A stretch of DNA of 64,000 bases. Source: Thermoplasmata archaeon (GTDB lineage: Archaea > Thermoplasmatota > Thermoplasmata > Lutacidiplasmatales > UBA184). Both the position numbers and the translations under genes were made by a program. A model generated the notes under the pieces. The model ran no database searches and was not told the origin of the DNA. It was given only the letters and a program-made list of their open reading frames with translations. The stretch lies in contig JAKIWI010000006.1 in NCBI GenBank assembly GCA_022750115.1, forward strand, positions 1 through 64,000, written 5' to 3'. Shown here piece by piece: positions 15,951 to 24,839 of the stretch. Every line of letters begins with the position of its first letter. The stretch's first letter is position 1.

Positions 15951-18293
15951 ATGCGCCGAGGTGTCGCCATAGCAATCGCCCTAGTCGCCATTCTGACCGT
16001 GTCCGCATTCGTCGCGGTGCCCGCCTCCGTCCGGGCGGCCCCGTCGCATCCGTCGCCCGCAGCGCGACCGGCCGCGACCGACACGATCCAGTCGACCAAC
16101 GCAGGCGGCGGCGGCGTCTCCTCCTACAACGTCGGACTGTCCACCAGCAATGTCTACTTCTACGCGACCGACCCCGTTGACACGACCGCCACCGTCGCGA
16201 TCAACGACTACAACGCGACTCGGGATGGCCTGACGAACCCGGTCGCCTCCACCACCGCTCACTTCACGGCGGGCATCAACTGGAGCTACCTCTCCAACAC
16301 CTACCTGAAGATCCCGCTCACCGTCATCTACCCCGGTACCTGGAACATCACGATCAACGGTGCGTCCGCCGGGTTCGTCTTCCAGAACTTCACGGTCCAC
16401 ACGTACAACGTGCAGTATCTCACGAACCAGTCCCTCCTCCTCCCGGGACACTCCGCGACGATCACCTACTATCTGTTCAGCACGGTCAACGGCGCGCTCT
16501 ACACGCACATCACGAAGGTCTCCGCGACCGGGACCTACGCGACGGGCCTGATCACGTCCGCGAACCTGCCGGGAACCCCGACGACCGTCGGAACGACCCC
16601 GTCGGGAACCTTTACCGTGAACCTTCCGACCAACGCGAGCTCCCTCGGAGAGGTGCAGGTCACCCTCTGGGCGAACACGTCGGGCTGGAGCGAGCAGGCC
16701 TATCCGTACATGTACATCGCCCAGCTCTCGCGACCGATCGTCGAGCTGTCGACGTGCGCGGGCGCGTGCTACACGAGCACGTTCCAGGCGGGCACCCCGA
16801 TCGTCGCGACGGTGTCGGAGTGGCTGCAGTGGCAGGCGGACCCCGCCGTCCACACTGCGGCGCCCGGCATCACCCTGAACATCCTCTACGAGGCCGGCGC
16901 CTCCGTCGTCCACCCCGCAGGGACACCCCCGACGACCCTGACGACGAACACGAACGGACAGGCGCAGTGGCTGTTCACCGCGGACCCGGTCGCCTTCTCG
17001 ACCACGGGGCCGAACGCGCTGAACGTGACCCCCGCCGACCCCGCGATCGCCACCAACAAGGCGAACTCCACCTCCGCGACGTTCTTCGTCCAGAAGACGA
17101 CCGCCGCGGCCCCGCGCATTGAGGTCACCTTCGGAGCGGCCCAGTACTACGGCGGAGACACGATCTTCGCGAACTGGACCCTCACGGGCAACTCGAGCGT
17201 CACTCAGGGCTGGAACGCCACGCTCTGGTACTCCCAGGAGTACGCGACGAACGTCGGCTACATCGGCGTGCTCGGGCAGGGCGTGGCGAACGGCACGTCC
17301 GGCGAGATCATGCTGACGGCGCCGCTCGGCTTGACCGGCACGATCTACGTCATCGTCCTCGCGTCCAACGCGACGGACGAGATCTCGGGCGAATCCAGCG
17401 TCGGCGTGAGCCCGCCGCAGATCCTGCTCAGCTCGAACTCGCCGTACTACCAGGCGGGCGACACGGTGACCGTGACGGTCACGACGCTCGGCTCGGTCCT
17501 TTCGAGCGCGAGCCTGCAGTCGATCGTGACCGACTCCTTTGGGGAGCGATTGAGTTCGGGCGCCCTCAGCGGGACGACGCTCACCGTCACCATCCCGAAG
17601 GTCGCGCCGCCCAGCTACGTCGAGTTCACGGTGTTCGCCGTCGCGACGACGGGCGCCACGATCACCAACGCGACGCTCTACGTCGACCTCGCGAGCGGCT
17701 TCGACCTGACGGTCGGCGTCGCGACGAAGTCGAACTACGTCGATGGCAGCTTCCAGCCGGGCCAGACGATCCAGTTCAGCTACGCCGTCACCGTCCGCGG
17801 CTACTACACGATGCCGAAGGCGTGGACGATCTGGGTCTGGCCATCCAACGCCTGGGAGAACACCGGACTCGGCGCCGAGGAGTTCCAGACGACCGCGGCG
17901 AGCGGCATGGTCTCCTACACGATCCCCTCGGGCAGCCCGAACGGGATCCAGACGTTCTACGTCGAGGCGCAGCCGACGAGCGGTGGCTACGACGCGACCA
18001 ACACCGTCGCGGTGAACGTGCAGTCGAACCCGTCGGGTCTCGGTCTCGAGCTCGGTGCCGGCTCGGGCCTGACGCTCGGTTGGCTGATCCTGCTGATCAT
18101 CATCATCGTGATCGCGATCGTCCTGTTCTTGGCGATCCGCAGCCACGGCCGCCCGAAGATGATGAAGCCGGAATCCGGCTCCCCGCCCTCCGGATCGTCC
18201 GCGCAGGCGTGGCAGGAGTCGAGCCCGCCGCCGTCCGGCGGCTCGCCGCCCTCGGGCGGCAGCCCGCCGACCCCCCCGAGCGGAAGCTCGTAG
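15951..18293 (+). CDS. Large cell-surface protein with C-terminal membrane anchor
   Basis: 780 residues from ATG 15951. The signal peptide MRRGVAIAIALVAILTVSAFVAV is followed by a long extracellular region rich in Thr, Ser, Asn sequons and beta-strand patterns suggestive of Ig-like repeats, e.g. YYGGDTIFANWTL and YYQAGDTVTVTVTTLG. One CAGAC motif may form a disulfide. A transmembrane helix (LGWLILLIIIIVIAIVLFLAI, near residue 720) precedes basic RSHGRPKMMK and a cytoplasmic tail with repeated PPSGGS units. Likely a surface-layer-associated or adhesion protein; no enzyme motif. Same overall design as the proteins at 19.8 and 24.8 kb. Confidence 0.8.
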   Translation: MRRGVAIAIALVAILTVSAFVAVPASVRAAPSHPSPAARPAATDTIQSTNAGGGGVSSYNVGLSTSNVYFYATDPVDTTATVAINDYNATRDGLTNPVASTTAHFTAGINWSYLSNTYLKIPLTVIYPGTWNITINGASAGFVFQNFTVHTYNVQYLTNQSLLLPGHSATITYYLFSTVNGALYTHITKVSATGTYATGLITSANLPGTPTTVGTTPSGTFTVNLPTNASSLGEVQVTLWANTSGWSEQAYPYMYIAQLSRPIVELSTCAGACYTSTFQAGTPIVATVSEWLQWQADPAVHTAAPGITLNILYEAGASVVHPAGTPPTTLTTNTNGQAQWLFTADPVAFSTTGPNALNVTPADPAIATNKANSTSATFFVQKTTAAAPRIEVTFGAAQYYGGDTIFANWTLTGNSSVTQGWNATLWYSQEYATNVGYIGVLGQGVANGTSGEIMLTAPLGLTGTIYVIVLASNATDEISGESSVGVSPPQILLSSNSPYYQAGDTVTVTVTTLGSVLSSASLQSIVTDSFGERLSSGALSGTTLTVTIPKVAPPSYVEFTVFAVATTGATITNATLYVDLASGFDLTVGVATKSNYVDGSFQPGQTIQFSYAVTVRGYYTMPKAWTIWVWPSNAWENTGLGAEEFQTTAASGMVSYTIPSGSPNGIQTFYVEAQPTSGGYDATNTVAVNVQSNPSGLGLELGAGSGLTLGWLILLIIIIVIAIVLFLAIRSHGRPKMMKPESGSPPSGSSAQAWQESSPPPSGGSPPSGGSPPTPPSGSS

Positions 18294-18353
18294 GGTCACG
18301 GCCGACGCTCGGCCAACCCATTCCCCGACCTTTCAGTCGGTACGCCCATCGGC

Positions 18354-19340
18354 CTACCAGGGGCCGACGAGCGGCCCCAGGGCCGCGACGGACCGTTGGG
18401 CGTCGGACGCGGGGAGTCCCCCGAAGTCGAAGATCCCCAACACCTCGTCCACGCCCGCCGCCCGGAACGCCTGGAGCCGCTGGGCGACGTCGGGGGGTGC
18501 TCCAAACAGAGCGAACCCCGTCCGCTCGATCGTTTCGGCGGACGCATGCGATGGGTCCCGTCGCACCTTGTCCTGGTAGAACGCCGATTGCGTGGCCAGT
18601 CGGCTGTCGAGATACCGCTGGAGGGCCGAGCGGGCGCGCTGCGGATGCGGGCCGGCGTACAGGTGCAGGGCCACGGAAACGGTCGCGCGACTTCCGGACG
18701 GGAGGTGGGAACGGAACTCGGCGATCTCGCTCGCCAGCTCGTCCACGCTCGCGACCGTCGCGTACGGCACCAGCGCGACGTTCACCCCCCGCCGGGCGAC
18801 GAACGGCAGCGCCTCCCGGCGTTGCGCCGCGATCCACACCGGCGGGTGCGGGCGCTGCACCGGGCGGACGTTGAGGGGTCGCTTTCCGTCGGGCCCACTC
18901 GACGGGGCGACCGCCTCGCCCTGCAGCGCGGCGAGGACGGTGAGGAGCGCCGCATCGAACCGCTCCCGCTTGGTCGCCGGGTCGACGCCGAACCCCTCGA
19001 ACTCCATCGGGATGTACCCGCTCCCGACGCCGAGGTTCAGTCGTCCGTGGGACAGCTGGTCGACCATCGCGAACTGCTCGGCGACCTCGATCGGGTTGTG
19101 GAACGGAAGGACGGAGACCAGGACCCCGATCCGGATCCGCGAGGTCCGTGCCGCGATCGCGCCGAGCAAGACCGCGGGGGCGGGACTGATGCCCCCGGAG
19201 TGGAAATGATGCTCCGCGACCCACACCGTGGAGAGGCCCGCCGCCTCGGCCGCGACCGCGAGGTCGAGGAGTTCACCGTACCGGTCGCGCTCGGGCGCGT
19301 CGTCGTAGGAGTCGACGACCGAGAAGACGCTGAGACGCAC
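18354..19340 (-). CDS. LLM-class (luciferase-like) flavin-dependent oxidoreductase
   Basis: 328 residues from GTG 19340. Bacterial luciferase-like TIM barrel: N-terminal AAEAAGLSTVWVAEHHF, then SRIRIGVLVSVLPFHNPIEVAEQFAMVDQLS and GRLNLGVGSGYIPMEFEGFG, the conserved strands of the family. These enzymes use FMN or F420; the cofactor cannot be chosen with certainty here. A C-terminal segment GAPPDVAQRLQAFRAAGVDEVLG is also typical. TATA box CTTAAG is centred about 26 nt upstream, so a leaderless GTG start. Convergent with the 15951 surface protein, 60 nt apart. Confidence 0.88.
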   Translation of the reverse strand: MRLSVFSVVDSYDDAPERDRYGELLDLAVAAEAAGLSTVWVAEHHFHSGGISPAPAVLLGAIAARTSRIRIGVLVSVLPFHNPIEVAEQFAMVDQLSHGRLNLGVGSGYIPMEFEGFGVDPATKRERFDAALLTVLAALQGEAVAPSSGPDGKRPLNVRPVQRPHPPVWIAAQRREALPFVARRGVNVALVPYATVASVDELASEIAEFRSHLPSGSRATVSVALHLYAGPHPQRARSALQRYLDSRLATQSAFYQDKVRRDPSHASAETIERTGFALFGAPPDVAQRLQAFRAAGVDEVLGIFDFGGLPASDAQRSVAALGPLVGPW

Positions 19341-19363
19341 GAGGAAGCCAGGGTTCGGCCCGG

Positions 19364-19369
19364 CTTAAG
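19364..19369 (-). promoter_or_regulatory. TATA box of the luciferase-like gene
   Basis: CTTAAG centred about 26 nt before GTG 19340. Confidence 0.6.
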
Positions 19370-19437
19370 CTTCCGTGGTGTCGCACGGATCCACTACGGC
19401 AGGCCGCGACATGTCTTCGCACTTCGCCCGGAAACTC

Positions 19438-19444
19438 GATAAGG
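19438..19444 (+). promoter_or_regulatory. TATA box of tRNA-Ala
   Basis: GATAAGG centred 26 nt before the mature tRNA 5' end. Confidence 0.5.
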
Positions 19445-19466
19445 ACGGCGCGTGGATGGCCCCGAC

Positions 19467-19540
19467 GGGCCGGTAGATCAGCTCGGAAGATCGCCGGTTT
19501 TGCAAACCGGAGGCCTCGGGTTCAAATCCCGACCGGTCCA
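19467..19540 (+). tRNA. tRNA-Ala (anticodon TGC)
   Basis: Acceptor GGGCCGG/CCGGTCC includes the G3-U70 wobble pair that defines alanine identity; discriminator A. Anticodon stem CCGGT/ACCGG closes loop TTTGCAA (anticodon TGC); T-arm CGGG-TTCAAAT-CCCG. No intron, no encoded CCA. The following 249 nt up to 19789 hold no gene I can support, only a T-arm-like sequence GGGGGGTTCGATCCGCC near 19552. Confidence 0.95.
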
Positions 19541-19789
19541 CTCCCGTCGGTGGGGGGTTCGATCCGCCTCCCGCTCGTCGCCCGGGCGAGTCCGCCGGGA
19601 TTCGCCCCCTCGACCGAGAGCTGCTGGTCGACGCGATCGATGTCTCGGAGGCCCTCGTTGCGTCGACGAGGCGGAGGCGATCGCGATTTCGCTCGTCCTC
19701 CAGCGCGGCCCGATGGGCGCAGCCGCGGGACACAACGAGGGGGGCGCTGGAGGCCCCTCGGGGGCCCCCCGGCGAGGCCCGCGGGCCGT

Positions 19790-22744
19790 CTACTGGGTCG
19801 GTGGTGTCCCACCAGGGGGCGAGGACGATCCGTCCATCGCCCCGGGGGGAGGGCTCCCGGATCCCGCCGCACCGGGCGGTGGGGTCCCGGAAGCCGACGG
19901 CCCAGAGCCACCGGGTCCACTGCGGCGGCGCATCATCATGATCCCGGCGATCGCCGCGATGATCAGAACCACCACGACGATCCCGATGATCGCGAGCGTG
20001 GTGCCGCTGAGCCCACCGAGTCCGCTCGAGCCGGAGGAGCTCGACGTGCTCCCCGACGCGGCGGCGGAGGGGTGGCCAGTGCCGACGGAGTTGGTCGCCT
20101 CAACCTGCACATAGTAGGTCTTGCCCGAGGCGAGCCCGCTGAGCGTGAAGGTGAGTCCGCTCCCTCCGGCGACGGACGTCCAGGGACCGCTCGAGCTCGT
20201 CGCGTAGAGCACCGTGTAGCCCGTGACGGCCGCGCCGTCGTTGACGGTGGGCGCGGTCCAGGTCACGACGAGGCTCGAGGAGGTGGCGCTACCGAGGGTG
20301 ACGCCCGAGGGCGGGTACGGGACTCCCGCCGGGACCCCCGAGACGGCCGCGGCGTTGGGGCCGTTGCCCGCTCCGCTCAGCGCCTGGACCGTCACGAAGT
20401 AGGTGGTGCCGTCGGTGAGGCCAATGATCGTGGCCGAGGTGGAGCTCGCCGTGCCGGCCGAGGTCCAGGGGCCTGTCGCGGATGCGCCCGTGTAGAGACC
20501 GTAGCCGGTGACGGGGTACGAGCCGGAGCCGGTGACGGCTCCCCAGCTGACGTTCAAGGTCGTGTTGCCGCCCTTGACGGTGAGGCCGGTGGCGGCCGCG
20601 GGGATCGGGACGAGGTTCCCGATGAGGAGCTGACCATCGGTGGCGCCGACGTCAATCGTCCCGCCGAGCGCGTCGCTGGTCACACCGGTGAGGGGTGTCG
20701 GGGGGAGGAACTCGGCGAGGATCGTACCCGAGGCGGTCCCCAGGAGCGCTGCCGGTCGAGCGCCGAAGCCGCCCACCAGGATGGCGTTCAGTGGGTCGAC
20801 GAACGAGAGGTATTCGACGGGGACGGGCGACGGGATCGATCGGAGGGGCGCCCACGTTCCCGCGGCATAGATCGCAACGCCGTCGACCGAGTCGTTCCCG
20901 ATGTAGAGGGCCCCCGTGGAATTGAACACGGCCGCGTAGCCGCTCGTGCTCCCCGGGTAGGTCGCCACGATGGTGCCGGTCGTGGCATTGCCGACGATGG
21001 CGGAGTTGTGGCCACAGTCGAGCGCGACGACGACCTCCGCGACGGGCGAGGCGGCGAGACTGCAGGGAGCTGAGCCGCCCGGGGTGGTGATCGTGGCCGC
21101 CCAGGTGAGGCTCCCGGCGCCGCCGGCGTTCGAGTAGCCTTGGATCGTCTCATTCGTGGTGTCGACGGCGTAGAGCATGTGGTGGAATCCGTAGGCGATG
21201 TAGCTGGGGCTGTAGCTCAGCACGAAGGTCGCTTGGAGGGTCCCCGAACTCGCCGAGACCGCGTAGATCGTCGCGCCGACGGCGACGTAGAGGATACCGT
21301 CGGCCGTGTCGATGTCCAGCCAGGTGCCGCCCAACCCGCCCGGGGGAGTCCAGGTCCAGGCGGTCGCGCCCGTCGACTCGGTCGTCGCGATGATCTCGGA
21401 CGGGTTGAACTCCATCGAGACGACGAGGTCGTGGCCGGGATACGCGACCAGGGGGAACGGAAGGCTCGGTTGCGCGGTCAGCGTGCCGATCACGGTCGCG
21501 AAGGGGGTCACGGTGCTCGAGGTCTTGATGAGCTGGAGGGGAGAAGGCCCGTACCCTCCCGTCACCGTGTAGTTGGCGGTCGGGGTGCGGAAGAAGGCGA
21601 GGTCCGTGTCGTAGGAGGAGGCGGACAGCGAGAGGTTCGAGAGCGCCCAGCCGTACGCTCCCGTGATCGGGTTCACGCCGTAGACCGTGTCACCGGCCGA
21701 GATGTTGAACACGGTGAGGATCAGCCAGAGCGAGCCGGGGTCGCTCGCGATCGTCTCCGGATACGTCGCCGGGTGGGCCGCCGCTCCGAGGAAGGCCCCC
21801 GTCTGGTTGAACAGGAAAAGGGTGCCGTCCTGGGTGCCGTTCTCAAAGTACTCGGCACCGAAGTTTGGAGAAAACGTCCCGGGCCCGAGAGTGGAGTTCG
21901 GGCTGGGGACCGTGATGCCGGTGACGATGGTGTCGGCGACGGGGTTGGAAGCCGGGAAGATGGCCCACGCGGTGGCGGCGTTCGCGGGGAGGATGATCAG
22001 CGGGCTGAGGGTGTCGTTCATCTCGAACATCCCGAAGTAGGAGGTGCAGCCGCTCGGCGCGAAGCCGGTGCACGGCACCCCGATGACGAGCGCCACGGTG
22101 TGGCTCGTAACGTTGATGGCCGCGACGTCCTGGTTCGTCTCGTTCTCGACGAACAGCTGGTTCGTGTTCCACTCGTAGTACTCGCGGTACGGGATGAACA
22201 GCGGGTCGGAGGAGGTGGTGAAGGTCATGTTCGCGATGAAGGCGAACGTGGTGCCATTCAGGGCGGCGACGAAGGAGGGATGGGAGCCCCCCTCGGTGTA
22301 GATCGCGACGAACACTTGGTTCGTGCGGTTGTCGAACGCGACGTCGTTGAGGGTCCAGGACGTCGACCCGTTCCCGAACTCCACGTGGCGCAGAGCGGTC
22401 CCGGTCATCCCGTCGATCGCCGTGAGGACGGGAACGTAGGTGCTCACCGAGAAGATCGTTTGCGTCGCGTTGTCAGCGGCGACGCGACTGGAGTATTGCA
22501 CTCCCGTCAGCGGAGTGGTGAGCGTCTGGTAGATTCGGCTCCCCGCGTGGACGGCGGCGGCGGGATGCGAGCCGGCGGGGGCGACGGGAACCGCGGGGGC
22601 CAGGAGGGAGTGAGCCGGGGCCACGGTCGGATGGCTGAGCCCATGGGAGATCCCGAGGGAGGACGCCGGCGCAACCATGAGCGCGGCGATCGCCAGGGTG
22701 GTCAGCAACGTGACGGCGCTCAACGTGGTCGGAAAACGGCTCAT
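19790..22744 (-). CDS. Surface beta-propeller protein with two FN3 domains and C-terminal anchor
   Basis: 984 residues from ATG 22744. The signal peptide contains AVTLLTTLAIAALMVAPASS. Residues about 60-680 show repeated propeller-type strands (VLTAIDGMTG, QVFVAIYTEG, ILYVAVGATIYAVSASSGTL, AAVFNSTGALYIGND) and many Asn sequons. Two fibronectin type III domains follow (PVTGYGLYTGAS...GLTDGTTYFVTVQA and TGYTVLYATSS...GLASGKTYYVQVEA). A transmembrane helix (LAIIGIVVVVLIIAAIAGIMMM) is followed by RRRS and a Gly/Pro/Ser-rich cytoplasmic tail. Probable exported binding or adhesion protein. The track ORF extends to 23701 through the methyltransferase gene; that part is a shadow. Confidence 0.85.
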   Translation of the reverse strand: MSRFPTTLSAVTLLTTLAIAALMVAPASSLGISHGLSHPTVAPAHSLLAPAVPVAPAGSHPAAAVHAGSRIYQTLTTPLTGVQYSSRVAADNATQTIFSVSTYVPVLTAIDGMTGTALRHVEFGNGSTSWTLNDVAFDNRTNQVFVAIYTEGGSHPSFVAALNGTTFAFIANMTFTTSSDPLFIPYREYYEWNTNQLFVENETNQDVAAINVTSHTVALVIGVPCTGFAPSGCTSYFGMFEMNDTLSPLIILPANAATAWAIFPASNPVADTIVTGITVPSPNSTLGPGTFSPNFGAEYFENGTQDGTLFLFNQTGAFLGAAAHPATYPETIASDPGSLWLILTVFNISAGDTVYGVNPITGAYGWALSNLSLSASSYDTDLAFFRTPTANYTVTGGYGPSPLQLIKTSSTVTPFATVIGTLTAQPSLPFPLVAYPGHDLVVSMEFNPSEIIATTESTGATAWTWTPPGGLGGTWLDIDTADGILYVAVGATIYAVSASSGTLQATFVLSYSPSYIAYGFHHMLYAVDTTNETIQGYSNAGGAGSLTWAATITTPGGSAPCSLAASPVAEVVVALDCGHNSAIVGNATTGTIVATYPGSTSGYAAVFNSTGALYIGNDSVDGVAIYAAGTWAPLRSIPSPVPVEYLSFVDPLNAILVGGFGARPAALLGTASGTILAEFLPPTPLTGVTSDALGGTIDVGATDGQLLIGNLVPIPAAATGLTVKGGNTTLNVSWGAVTGSGSYPVTGYGLYTGASATGPWTSAGTASSTSATIIGLTDGTTYFVTVQALSGAGNGPNAAAVSGVPAGVPYPPSGVTLGSATSSSLVVTWTAPTVNDGAAVTGYTVLYATSSSGPWTSVAGGSGLTFTLSGLASGKTYYVQVEATNSVGTGHPSAAASGSTSSSSGSSGLGGLSGTTLAIIGIVVVVLIIAAIAGIMMMRRRSGPGGSGPSASGTPPPGAAGSGSPPPGAMDGSSSPPGGTPPTQ

Positions 22745-22827
22745 CGGAACAACCAGTCGCACGAGGGGTTCTTGAACCGTTCGCTTATCGGGAAACCCGT
22801 TTTCGACGGCGGGTCGGCGAATTCGGA

Positions 22828-23634
22828 CTACACCATCGCCGCCGACTCCCACGAAGAGAGGGGCGACTCGGATCGTTCGTAGAGCGCGAGGATGTCGTCG
22901 CCAAGCTCCCAGCGCCGCCAGAGGGGCCGGTTGAGCATCCGGACGCCGAACCGCTTCACGGCCCCGACGTTCCGCGTTGGCAGTTGCTGGACGACACGGG
23001 CGCGAACCAATCGCATCCGCTCCGAGGCCAGGAGTCGGTCGAGCTCGCCCCGCGTGTACTCGACGACGTGCCCGTAGACGCCCTCCCCCGTGCGGGGATA
23101 CCGGCCCAGCTCCTGGATCGACCGACCCCGGAGCAGACGGAGGCGGTTGCCGAGGCGGGCCACGTTGGGCGTGGTGAGGAACACGCGGCCCTGCGGCGAA
23201 AGATGACCCCGAATCTCCCGGACGAGGAGGAGCGGATTCACGAGGAGATGCTCGAGGACCTCGACGAACAGGATGAGGTCGTACCCCCCCGAAAGCGACT
23301 CGAGCGCGGGCCGCGTCGTGAGGTCGCACCGGTCGGCCCGGTCGATCCCGTGGGCCCGTTGGGCCGCTCGGACGACGTCGGAGACCGGGAGAAAGTCCGC
23401 CACGTCGTACGTCCCGCCGAACGCCGCGTGCAGCGCGACCGCGAGCGAGCCGATCCCCCCGCCGAGGTCGAGCACGCGACTTCCCATCGAGGGAGGGGAG
23501 TCGGCGAGGAAGCGGACGATCGACGGGTAGCGCCGCGCCTGGAACTCCGCGTACGCTTGGCGCTCCGGGGATAGGGCGGCCGCCCTCCAGAACGAGGCGA
23601 GGGCGGCGTTTCCGCGGTCGACCTGCTCGTCCAC
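22828..23634 (-). CDS. Class I SAM-dependent methyltransferase
   Basis: 268 residues from GTG 23634. Motif I RVLDLGGGIGSLAVALHA (about residue 52), then YDVADFLPVSDV, YDLILFVEVLEHLLVNPLLLVREI (motif IV region) and SPQGRVFLTTPNVARLGNRLRLLRG, as in UbiE/COQ5-like and sugar/lipid methyltransferases. The C-terminal half (GHVVEYTRGELDRLLASERMRL) is typical of the Methyltransf_23 type often found with polysaccharide genes. Substrate unknown. It sits 83 nt upstream of the FN3 surface protein on the same strand. Confidence 0.87.
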   Translation of the reverse strand: MDEQVDRGNAALASFWRAAALSPERQAYAEFQARRYPSIVRFLADSPPSMGSRVLDLGGGIGSLAVALHAAFGGTYDVADFLPVSDVVRAAQRAHGIDRADRCDLTTRPALESLSGGYDLILFVEVLEHLLVNPLLLVREIRGHLSPQGRVFLTTPNVARLGNRLRLLRGRSIQELGRYPRTGEGVYGHVVEYTRGELDRLLASERMRLVRARVVQQLPTRNVGAVKRFGVRMLNRPLWRRWELGDDILALYERSESPLSSWESAAMV

Positions 23635-23729
23635 GTCGGCCCTCGCTCGGGGGTACGGCGGGGTCTATGTAACGTCCAAGCGGCCCCGTCGAAGGGTTCA
23701 ACTAGGCGGGACCGACGTTTCCCTCATCG

Positions 23730-24332
23730 ATGTACCCTGGGACCCCTGGGTATCGACCGAAGCCGCCGTCCCAGGAGACGGCGTCGACGCTCACCCTGAT
23801 CGCTTGGGTGATCCAGCTGATCATCAGCCTCGTCTGGATCGGCATCGGCACGCTGTTCGTGCTGAGCGGCGGGGTATTCCTCTTCCTCCCCGCGTTCGGC
23901 GCCCTCGTCCTCCTGCTCGGGGTGCTGCTGATCCTCCTGCCCATCCTGATGCTCTACGTCGGCTTCTCCTACAGCCACGCCCGGATCCGGGACGGCGACT
24001 TCGCCGGCGCCCGGGCCCCCACGCTCCTCCTCGGGATCCTCGGCATCCCGTTCGGGGCGGTCGTTGTCGGCATCCTCTACATCGTCGCCTACGTCAAGAT
24101 CGGCGATGCGGAGAGCGAGTCCCGCGCAATGGGAGGGTGGCCGAGCGCGCCGCTCGGGTCGGCGCCGACGTACAGCTACGCGCCCCACGCGGCCGGCGCC
24201 CCGACCCTCTCGGGCGGGGTCGCCTACGCCCCGCCCGGAAGTCCGAGCAACTGCCCGCGCTGCGGGCGCCTCGCGACGTTCATCCCGCAGTACGGGCGGT
24301 CGTACTGCTACAGTTGCGCCCAGTACGTCTGA
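23730..24332 (+). CDS. Membrane protein with C-terminal zinc ribbon
   Basis: 200 residues from ATG 23730. A short Pro/Tyr-rich N-terminus (MYPGTPGYRPKPP) is followed by three hydrophobic segments: LIAWVIQLIISLVWIGIGTL, FLFLPAFGALVLLLGVLLILLPILMLYVGF and LLLGILGIPFGAVVVGILYIVAYV. The soluble tail has YAPPGSPSNCPRCGRLATFIPQ and YCYSCAQYV, a CxxC...CxxC zinc ribbon. Similar in concept to the zinc-ribbon protein at 8.9 kb but with no sequence resemblance elsewhere. Function unknown. Confidence 0.72.
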   Translation: MYPGTPGYRPKPPSQETASTLTLIAWVIQLIISLVWIGIGTLFVLSGGVFLFLPAFGALVLLLGVLLILLPILMLYVGFSYSHARIRDGDFAGARAPTLLLGILGIPFGAVVVGILYIVAYVKIGDAESESRAMGGWPSAPLGSAPTYSYAPHAAGAPTLSGGVAYAPPGSPSNCPRCGRLATFIPQYGRSYCYSCAQYV

Positions 24333-24386
24333 CCGCCTTCCGCCGGGGGCAAAGACCTATAGGCGGCCCGGCTCGGTGCCCGCCCC

Positions 24387-24839
24387 GTGGCCGACGAGCC
24401 GCTCGACCCGATCCTCATCCAGGTATCGGTCCCGCTCCCGCAGCCGATGGTCTTCTCGGGTTTCACCGATTCCGAGAAGGTCCGGGGCTGGCTCTCGGAC
24501 CACGCCCGTGTCGAGCCCCGCGTCGACGGCCTCTACGAGCTCGAGTTTACGGGCGAGACGACGTTCACGAGCCTCGGGCGCGTGAGTCACTTCACCGCCG
24601 ACACGGACATCGGGTTCACCTGGCAACCGCCCCCGCTGTATGCGGACGGAATCGGCCCGGGCCCGAGCCTCGTCTACGTCCGGCTCCAGGATTCGCCCGA
24701 GGGGATCGACGTGACCCTCGAGCACTCGGCCTGGCCCGCCACGCCGGCCGGGGAAGCGGCCCGGTCGTTCCACTTCCACTTCTGGGACGAGCGGCTGCAC
24801 CGGTTCAAGGATTACCTGATGCGGGCGGCGTACGGGTAA
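24387..24839 (+). CDS. SRPBCC/AHSA1-like (START-fold) protein
   Basis: 150 residues from GTG 24387. Pattern typical of AHSA1 domains: ILIQVSVPLPQPMVFSGFTDSEKVRGWLSDHARVEPRVDGLYELEF, then VSHFTADTDIGFTWQPP, and a final helix HFHFWDERLHRFKDYLMRA. These bind hydrophobic ligands or modulate Hsp90-like partners; the ligand is unknown. A TATA-like CCTATAGG lies about 31 nt upstream. Its last 35 nt overlap the 3' end of the convergent surface protein gene. Confidence 0.75.
   Translation: MADEPLDPILIQVSVPLPQPMVFSGFTDSEKVRGWLSDHARVEPRVDGLYELEFTGETTFTSLGRVSHFTADTDIGFTWQPPPLYADGIGPGPSLVYVRLQDSPEGIDVTLEHSAWPATPAGEAARSFHFHFWDERLHRFKDYLMRAAYG

Noticed and set aside
19365-19733. 122-aa minus-strand ORF over tRNA-Ala (contains GFEPEASGLQNRRSS)
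   Set aside because: It is the antisense translation of tRNA-Ala and its flanks, a common annotation artefact.
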